Shown: positions 3,873 through 8,100 of the stretch, piece by piece
Position numbering within the stretch: position 1 is the stretch's first letter
Layout of the letters: the number at the start of each line of letters is the position of its first letter
Assembly (NCBI GenBank): GCA_004298625.1
Contig: SCSY01000239.1
Location: 1-8,100, forward strand
Reading direction: 5' to 3'
Length of the DNA: 8,100 nt
From: Nitrospirota bacterium
Lineage (GTDB): Bacteria > Nitrospirota > Thermodesulfovibrionia > Thermodesulfovibrionales > UBA1546
Position numbers and translations under genes: made by a program
Notes under the pieces: generated by a model
The model's database searches: none
Seen by the model: only the letters and a program-made list of their open reading frames with translations
Told to the model about the DNA's origin: nothing

Positions 3873-5909
3873 GTGAAAGGTTATTTGCTTATAATCGGCA
3901 CCCTCATAGTAATAATCTCCGCCCTCATTACTCTGAATATCTTTTTCCAGCAATCCCTGCAGATGGAGGTGGCGGAACAATTCAACAAGCACCAGCTCCT
4001 GCTCTCCACATCCACGGCAAACAGCATAAAGTCGTATTTTTACTTTCTTAGAGAAGAAATTGTGGAGCTTGCCAGGGAATTATCGGAAAAAGATGTTGAA
4101 ACCGAAACCGCCTTCGACAAGGTAATAACAAATGAATTGAAACATAAGAGATTAATAAAAACAAATGTGGGGATACTCGACGCACGTGGAGCTATCCTTT
4201 TTTACAGGGGAGATAAAGAGATAATAAGACAACTGGCCCTTCACGCAGTGAAAGAAGCCGGCAATATAAAACCTCTGGATGCAAAAATAGTGGAAAGGCA
4301 GCCGATGATTACGGTCATCGCCCCTGTATATAAAAACGGCAAACTTGCCCGGATAGTGCTTTTCTCATCTGAAATCCAGAATATTGCAAATCATTTGTTT
4401 ATGGATCTTAAAGCAGGCACAAAGTGGTATGCGTGGATGATGGACAAGGACGGCAATCTGCTATATCATCCGACCCAGCCTGAAATGGTAGGAAGAAACC
4501 TGTATAAGGCCGACGCTACATGCTTTAAATGCCATATAAGCTTTGATCTTGAAAAAAGAATAGTCGAGGGGAAGGCAGCTAATTACGGCAGATACATTGC
4601 CGCTTCCGGAGAAGACAAGATTATTGCTTTTTCCACGGCCGATATCGGCGGAAGCATTTCATGGGTAATCGCAGTGTCGTCGCCGTATTCTGAGGTGACG
4701 TATGCCACAAGGCAGAGCATGAAGCTTTATTCCTGGCTGATTATTTCCATTTTCATCACAACTAGCGTTGTCTCGACCCTGTTAATTATATTTAACAAAA
4801 AAAGAATACAGGCGGAAGAAGTGGCAAAAAGGAAACAGGAACTGGAAAAATATGCGGTTGAGCTAGAAAACAAGGTAATCGAGAGGACCACAGAACTTGC
4901 AAGCGAAAAGGAAAAGCTAGATACCATTGTAAGCGCAATAGGCGGGGGGATTATACTCATAGATAAAAAAGGAAAGATTCAATGGGGCAACCAGATGATA
5001 AAAAACATGGCCGGGATGGAGCTTATCGGGAAACCCTGCGAGGAAGTATGCCCTGACTGCGCTATTTCCGAATCATACGCCAAGGATAATATTGATACGG
5101 CAATACTGTCCAACCTGTTCGGGCAAAGGGATAAATATTTTCAGATTACCACAGCGCCTGTGAAAGGCGAGGACGGTGAAATACACGGATATATCAGGCT
5201 TATACAGGATGTAACAGAGATGAAAAAAATGGAAGAGCAGATTATCCATTCGGAAAAACTCGCTTCCATCGGCAGGCTTGCAGCCGGCATTGCCCATGAG
5301 ATCGGCAATCCTCTCACATCCATATTTTCTTTTGTCCAGATACTCAGGGAGATGGAGCAGGATGCTTTCAAAAAAGAGAGTCTTGAGACCATCTACTTTC
5401 ATATAAACAGGATTTCCGAGATATTAAAGCAGCTTTCAGGTTTTTCCAGGATGCCCGCAGGGGAGCTGAGGAAATGTCATATAAATGAGATTATAGAGAC
5501 ATCCATCAACCTTATCCAATACGACAAAAAAGCCAAGAATATATCCATTGTAAAAGAGCTTTCGCCGGAGCTGCCTGAAGTGGCCTGCGACGGCAACATG
5601 CTCTCGCAGGTGTTTGTAAATCTTACATTGAATGCCATAGATGCAATGCCTGACGTGGGAACTCTCACAGTCAGAAGCCTTATAAAAGGAGAGGGCATAG
5701 TCATCCAGTTTGGGGATACGGGCATGGGCATTTCAAAAGAAGACCTGAAAAGAATATTCGACCCTTTTTATACAACCAAGGAAAAGGGCACAGGATTAGG
5801 GCTTGCCGTGAGTTATGATATAATCAAAAAGATGAACGGGACTTTGACCGTTGAAAGCGAAGCAGGCAAGGGGAGCGTATTTACGATAACGATACCAGCC
5901 GTAAGCTGA
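3873..5909 (+). CDS. Membrane sensor histidine kinase with periplasmic CxxCH (heme c) Cache-like sensor and PAS domain
   Basis: The 678-residue kinase starts at GTG 3873. Two membrane helices (about 4-25 and 285-307) enclose a periplasmic Cache-like sensor of some 260 residues. Near its end, WYAWMMDKDGNLLYHP and VGRNLY lead into CFKCH (217-221), a c-type heme attachment motif, then YGRYIAASGEDKIIAF and a SWVIAVSSPYSEV end. A charged coiled coil (312-350) joins to a PAS domain (about 346-450) with Cys389, Cys393 and Cys396 in GKPCEEVCPDC. The kinase core has H-box AAGIAHEIGNP with phospho-acceptor His475, N-box NLTLNAID (Asn587), G1 GDTGMGI (614-620), F-box FDPFYTTK and G2 GTGLGLAVS (639-647). 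This is an NtrB/AtoS-type kinase, complete in all catalytic boxes. It faces its partner regulator 38 bp downstream. Heme attachment is inferred from the motif and the predicted periplasmic location. Confidence 0.93.
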   Translation: MKGYLLIIGTLIVIISALITLNIFFQQSLQMEVAEQFNKHQLLLSTSTANSIKSYFYFLREEIVELARELSEKDVETETAFDKVITNELKHKRLIKTNVGILDARGAILFYRGDKEIIRQLALHAVKEAGNIKPLDAKIVERQPMITVIAPVYKNGKLARIVLFSSEIQNIANHLFMDLKAGTKWYAWMMDKDGNLLYHPTQPEMVGRNLYKADATCFKCHISFDLEKRIVEGKAANYGRYIAASGEDKIIAFSTADIGGSISWVIAVSSPYSEVTYATRQSMKLYSWLIISIFITTSVVSTLLIIFNKKRIQAEEVAKRKQELEKYAVELENKVIERTTELASEKEKLDTIVSAIGGGIILIDKKGKIQWGNQMIKNMAGMELIGKPCEEVCPDCAISESYAKDNIDTAILSNLFGQRDKYFQITTAPVKGEDGEIHGYIRLIQDVTEMKKMEEQIIHSEKLASIGRLAAGIAHEIGNPLTSIFSFVQILREMEQDAFKKESLETIYFHINRISEILKQLSGFSRMPAGELRKCHINEIIETSINLIQYDKKAKNISIVKELSPELPEVACDGNMLSQVFVNLTLNAIDAMPDVGTLTVRSLIKGEGIVIQFGDTGMGISKEDLKRIFDPFYTTKEKGTGLGLAVSYDIIKKMNGTLTVESEAGKGSVFTITIPAVS

Positions 5910-5932
5910 CAGCTAACAGCCCACAGTAAAAT

Positions 5933-5943
5933 TAAAATATAAA
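5933..5943 (+). promoter_or_regulatory. Possible -10 element before the response regulator
   Basis: In the 38-bp gap after the kinase, TAAAAT (5933-5938, nine bases before the ATG) overlaps TATAAA (5938-5943). No Shine-Dalgarno precedes the ATG at 5948. CTGACA at 5906-5911 is too far (21 bases) from TAAAAT for a good -35. This may be chance in an AT-rich gap. Confidence 0.2.
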
Positions 5944-5947
5944 ACTT

Positions 5948-7312
5948 ATGAAACCAAAAATATTGATAGTTGACGACGAGCCGGACATATGCAAGGCCCT
6001 GGAATTCCTGCTTAAGAGAGAGAATTACGCCGTAAACTCTGCCCACAGCGGCGAAGAGGCAATAAAAAAACTTAAAGAAGAGAGCTTTGATGTTGTGCTT
6101 ACTGATCTCAAAATGGGGAAGGTTGACGGCCTGGCAGTGCTCGAAAAGGCAAAAGACACGAGTCCGGACACGGCGGTAATAATCATGACGGCCTTTGCCT
6201 CGATAGAGTCTGCGGTAGAGGCGATGAAAAAAGGCGCAGTTGACTATATCGTCAAGCCCTTTCTTAATGAAGAGATAAGGCTCACCATACGAAAGATTCT
6301 GGAGCAAAAGAAGCTGATAATGGAGAACATTGCCCTGAAACATCAGGTAAGCCAGCGCATTGAGGCCTGCATGGACTTTGTTGCAAACTCCGAGGCGATG
6401 CTTAAGATAACCGAGACCCTTGAAAAGATAGTGCCGACAAAAAGCAATATCCTCATTCTCGGAGAAAGCGGGACAGGAAAGGGGCTTATAGCTGAACTTA
6501 TTCACTGCAACAGCCCGCGCAGAGACAGGCCGTTTATTTCCATAAACTGCTCTGCTATCCCTGAAGGACTTTTGGAATCCGAATTGTTCGGTTATAAAAA
6601 AGGCGCATTCACAGGGGCTGTTTCGGATAAAATGGGACTTATACCCCTGGCCCATCAGGGCTCGCTCTTCCTTGATGAGATAGGCGACATGCCCCCAAAT
6701 CTTCAGGCCAAACTATTAAAGGTTCTGGAGACGGGCGAGGTTTATCCCCTTGGAGACACAAAACCGAGGCTCGTTGATGTAAGGATAATCTCTGCAACCA
6801 ATGCAGACATAGAAAAAAGGTTGAAGGAAGGAAGATTCAGGGAGGACCTTTACTGGAGATTAAACGTAATAGAGATAAAAATCCCGCCTCTCCGTGAAAG
6901 AAGAGACGACATAGAGGTTCTGGCAATACATTTCATGAATAAATTTTCTGGAGAGCACAAAAAGAATATAAAGGGCATTGACAGGGAGGCGCTCTCATTA
7001 TTGCTTGAATACCCCTGGCCCGGCAATGTGAGGGAATTGAGCAATGTAATCGAAAGAGCAGTGGTTCTTACTGAGGGGAATTATATAACTCCTAAAGATC
7101 TCCCGGATAAGGTCAAAAATCCGGAGCTGGAAAAAGAGCCGTCAGGGGCGTCCTCCTCTCTTAAAACATATCTCGGCGATTATGAAAAAAATCTGCTTAT
7201 GAAGATATACAATGCGCATAACAGAGATAAAGAAGAAACAGCAAAGGCGCTGGGCATAGACCTCGCAACCCTTTACAGAAAATTCAAAAAATACGGGATT
7301 GAGGCAGAGTGA
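5948..7312 (+). CDS. Sigma-54-dependent response regulator, NtrC/AtoC type
   Basis: The 454-residue protein has three domains. The receiver (1-120) has the acidic pair Asp9/Asp10, phospho-acceptor Asp53, Thr81 and Lys103. The AAA+ sigma-54 activation domain (about 143-372) has Walker A GESGTGKG (172-179), the GAFTGA loop (219-224) that contacts sigma-54, Walker B SLFLDEIGD (Asp243, Glu244), the FREDLYWRLN arginine-finger region (297-306) and sensor II PWPGNVREL (356-364). The C-terminal Fis-type helix-turn-helix is at about 425-452 (ETAKALGIDLATLYRKFKKYG). It would be phosphorylated by the adjacent kinase, oligomerise, bind an upstream enhancer and open sigma-54 promoters. Walker A ends KG rather than the usual KE. 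No Shine-Dalgarno precedes the ATG. Its C-terminal codons overlap the next gene by 4 bp. Targets are unproven; the cytochrome promoter is a candidate. Confidence 0.95.
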   Translation: MKPKILIVDDEPDICKALEFLLKRENYAVNSAHSGEEAIKKLKEESFDVVLTDLKMGKVDGLAVLEKAKDTSPDTAVIIMTAFASIESAVEAMKKGAVDYIVKPFLNEEIRLTIRKILEQKKLIMENIALKHQVSQRIEACMDFVANSEAMLKITETLEKIVPTKSNILILGESGTGKGLIAELIHCNSPRRDRPFISINCSAIPEGLLESELFGYKKGAFTGAVSDKMGLIPLAHQGSLFLDEIGDMPPNLQAKLLKVLETGEVYPLGDTKPRLVDVRIISATNADIEKRLKEGRFREDLYWRLNVIEIKIPPLRERRDDIEVLAIHFMNKFSGEHKKNIKGIDREALSLLLEYPWPGNVRELSNVIERAVVLTEGNYITPKDLPDKVKNPELEKEPSGASSSLKTYLGDYEKNLLMKIYNAHNRDKEETAKALGIDLATLYRKFKKYGIEAE

Positions 7313-7596
7313 AGAAGGCATTTTATTTCGGCCTTGTTCTTGGTTGCATCCTGGGCATTGCAGTGGCCCTGAGTATGGACATCCTGCTCGGAAAAAGCCT
7401 TGGCGGCGGATGGAGCGAGGCAGTGGCCAATGACATGAACCACCTGTTCGGCTCTCACCTGCCGCAGGATCATTTTATAGTGATTGGAGGCGTTATATTT
7501 ATAATAGGGATTATCGGCTCCTTTGGGGCCCTCATAGGCGGAATCTTTCTTGTAATGATTGCCCACCTCTTTAAAATGCTCACAAAAGAAGAGTAA
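7309..7596 (+). CDS. Small membrane protein of unknown function, coupled to the response regulator
   Basis: The 95-residue protein starts with GTG inside the regulator's stop (GTGA, 4-bp overlap); GAGG at 7301-7304 is a plausible ribosome binding site. A first hydrophobic segment (about 4-27) is followed by a polar loop of about 28 residues with His45, His50 and His55. A second hydrophobic stretch (56-88) is rich in Gly and Ile (GGVIFIIGIIG, GALIGGIF) and long enough for one tilted helix or a tight two-helix hairpin. The C-terminus KMLTKEE is charged. I do not recognise a family. The overlap implies translational coupling, so it may act with the two-component pair, for example as an accessory membrane subunit, but nothing in the sequence shows this. 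Confidence 0.7.
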   Translation: MKKAFYFGLVLGCILGIAVALSMDILLGKSLGGGWSEAVANDMNHLFGSHLPQDHFIVIGGVIFIIGIIGSFGALIGGIFLVMIAHLFKMLTKEE

Positions 7597-7602
7597 CGCA
7601 CT

Positions 7603-7619
7603 TTAGCAGAAACTGCTAA
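7603..7619. repeat. 7-bp inverted repeat between the membrane protein and ABC-F genes
   Basis: TTAGCAG (7603-7609) and CTGCTAA (7613-7619) are perfectly complementary around an AAA loop. There is no following T tract, so it is not a standard intrinsic terminator. It could be an mRNA processing hairpin or an operator just before the ABC-F start. Confidence 0.4.
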
Positions 7620-7644
7620 CCAACAGCATGGCAAGGTATTGGAA

Positions 7645-8100
7645 ATGATACAGGTAAATAATTTACAAAAATCATACGGGCGTCAGCCGCTCTTCGATAA
7701 GGTTAATTTTATCATTAACCCCGAAGAGCGCGTGGGACTTGTGGGCAGAAACGGCCACGGCAAGACCACGCTGTTCAGGCTGATATTAGGACAGGAGCAT
7801 CAGGACTCAGGCACTATAAGCATTCCTGCAGGTTACAGGATCGGGCATCTCGCCCAGCATATCCGGTTTACCGAAGAGAGCGTATTGAAAGAGGCATGTC
7901 TGAGCCTTCCTCTTCGCGAAGACGGCAGGGATGAAAGTTATAAGGCTGAAGCCATCCTGATGGGTCTCGGGTTTTCAGTTGACGATCTCGTTCTTAATCC
8001 TGTGCAGTTGTCAGGCGGGTTCCAGGTGAGGCTGAACCTGGCAAAGGTGCTTGTCTCCAATCCCAATCTATTGCTCCTTGACGAACCAACAAACTATCTC
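7645..8100 (+). CDS. ABC-F family ATPase, N-terminal part (runs off the window)
   Basis: An open frame of 152 codons begins at ATG 7645, with AAGG at 7633-7636 as ribosome binding site, and is still open at the window end. It begins MIQVNNLQKSYG and contains Walker A GRNGHGKTT (34-42), Q-loop HLAQ (68-71), the ABC signature LSGGFQVRLNLA (122-133) and Walker B LLLLDEPTNYL (142-152). The LSGG...RxxLA and DEPTN(Y/H)L forms, with no transmembrane segment, are typical of ABC-F proteins: soluble tandem-ATPase translation factors that act on the ribosome (EttA, Uup, YheS, YbiT and antibiotic-protection types). The linker and second ATPase domain lie outside the window, so the subfamily cannot be set. 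It is 48 bp downstream of the small membrane protein on the same strand. Confidence 0.92.
   Translation, partial: MIQVNNLQKSYGRQPLFDKVNFIINPEERVGLVGRNGHGKTTLFRLILGQEHQDSGTISIPAGYRIGHLAQHIRFTEESVLKEACLSLPLREDGRDESYKAEAILMGLGFSVDDLVLNPVQLSGGFQVRLNLAKVLVSNPNLLLLDEPTNYL

Noticed and set aside
3825..3873. Possible thioesterase-kinase fusion by stop-codon readthrough
   Set aside because: Both genes share a frame and the 45 bp between TAA 3825 and GTG 3873 contain no further stop, but the linker would run straight into the kinase's first membrane helix, both proteins are full length alone, and one-in-three frame agreement is expected by chance.
5813..6655. 280-residue reverse-strand open frame across the kinase end and regulator
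   Set aside because: It lies antisense to the highly typical receiver and AAA+ coding region, shows no family motif, and has Cys/Phe/Tyr-rich composition typical of a shadow frame.
7603..7619. Inverted repeat as an intrinsic terminator
   Set aside because: There is no T tract after the stem on either strand; kept only as an unexplained repeat.

Overview
The window looks like a chromosomal stretch of an anaerobic or respiratory Gram-negative bacterium. Three things point this way: a periplasmic triheme c7-type cytochrome, a membrane histidine kinase with a c-type heme motif in its sensor domain, and a sigma-54 activator. This gene mix is common in Nitrospirota (Thermodesulfovibrionia-like) and Desulfobacterota/Geobacter-type genomes. 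That placement is inference from gene content, not from a marker gene. I see no CRISPR array, insertion sequence, tRNA, rRNA or phage gene.

Layout. (1) Positions 1-1263, plus strand: the 3' part of purE (5'-truncated by the window edge), overlapping by one base a DUF89 metabolite phosphatase with a CYPC motif. The last codons of purE hold a 51-bp in-frame direct-repeat/hairpin segment. (2) 1320-1643, minus strand: a small glycine/arginine-tailed RRM RNA-binding protein with a strong Shine-Dalgarno. (3) 1644-1986: a 343-bp AT-rich gap holding an inverted repeat, a near-consensus -24/-12 element and a strong ribosome binding site. (4) 1987-2295, plus strand: secreted triheme cytochrome, closed by a perfect 23-bp bidirectional terminator that also serves ilvE arriving from the other side. 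(5) 2371-3285, minus strand: branched-chain aminotransferase (ilvE), divergent from (6) 3423-3827, a PaaI-type hotdog thioesterase; a 14-bp perfect palindrome lies between them. (7) 3873-7596, plus strand: sensor histidine kinase, sigma-54-dependent response regulator, and a small membrane protein overlapping the regulator by 4 bp. (8) 7645-8100: N-terminal part of an ABC-F ATPase running off the window.

How the genes may work together. The kinase has a periplasmic CxxCH motif plus a cysteine cluster in its cytoplasmic PAS domain, so it is a candidate redox or ligand sensor. Its partner regulator carries the GAFTGA loop needed to activate sigma-54 RNA polymerase. The only convincing sigma-54-like element I found is upstream of the triheme cytochrome, with a dyad at about -148, which is an enhancer-like distance. 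A circuit from heme-sensor kinase to sigma-54 activator to periplasmic cytochrome is the most interesting hypothesis here, and it is inference. A second pattern is that ilvE, the thioesterase, the kinase and the regulator all lack a visible Shine-Dalgarno and have -10-like hexamers 4-9 nt before the start codon, as expected for leaderless mRNAs. The cytochrome and RRM genes have textbook ribosome binding sites. The rest is ordinary housekeeping content.
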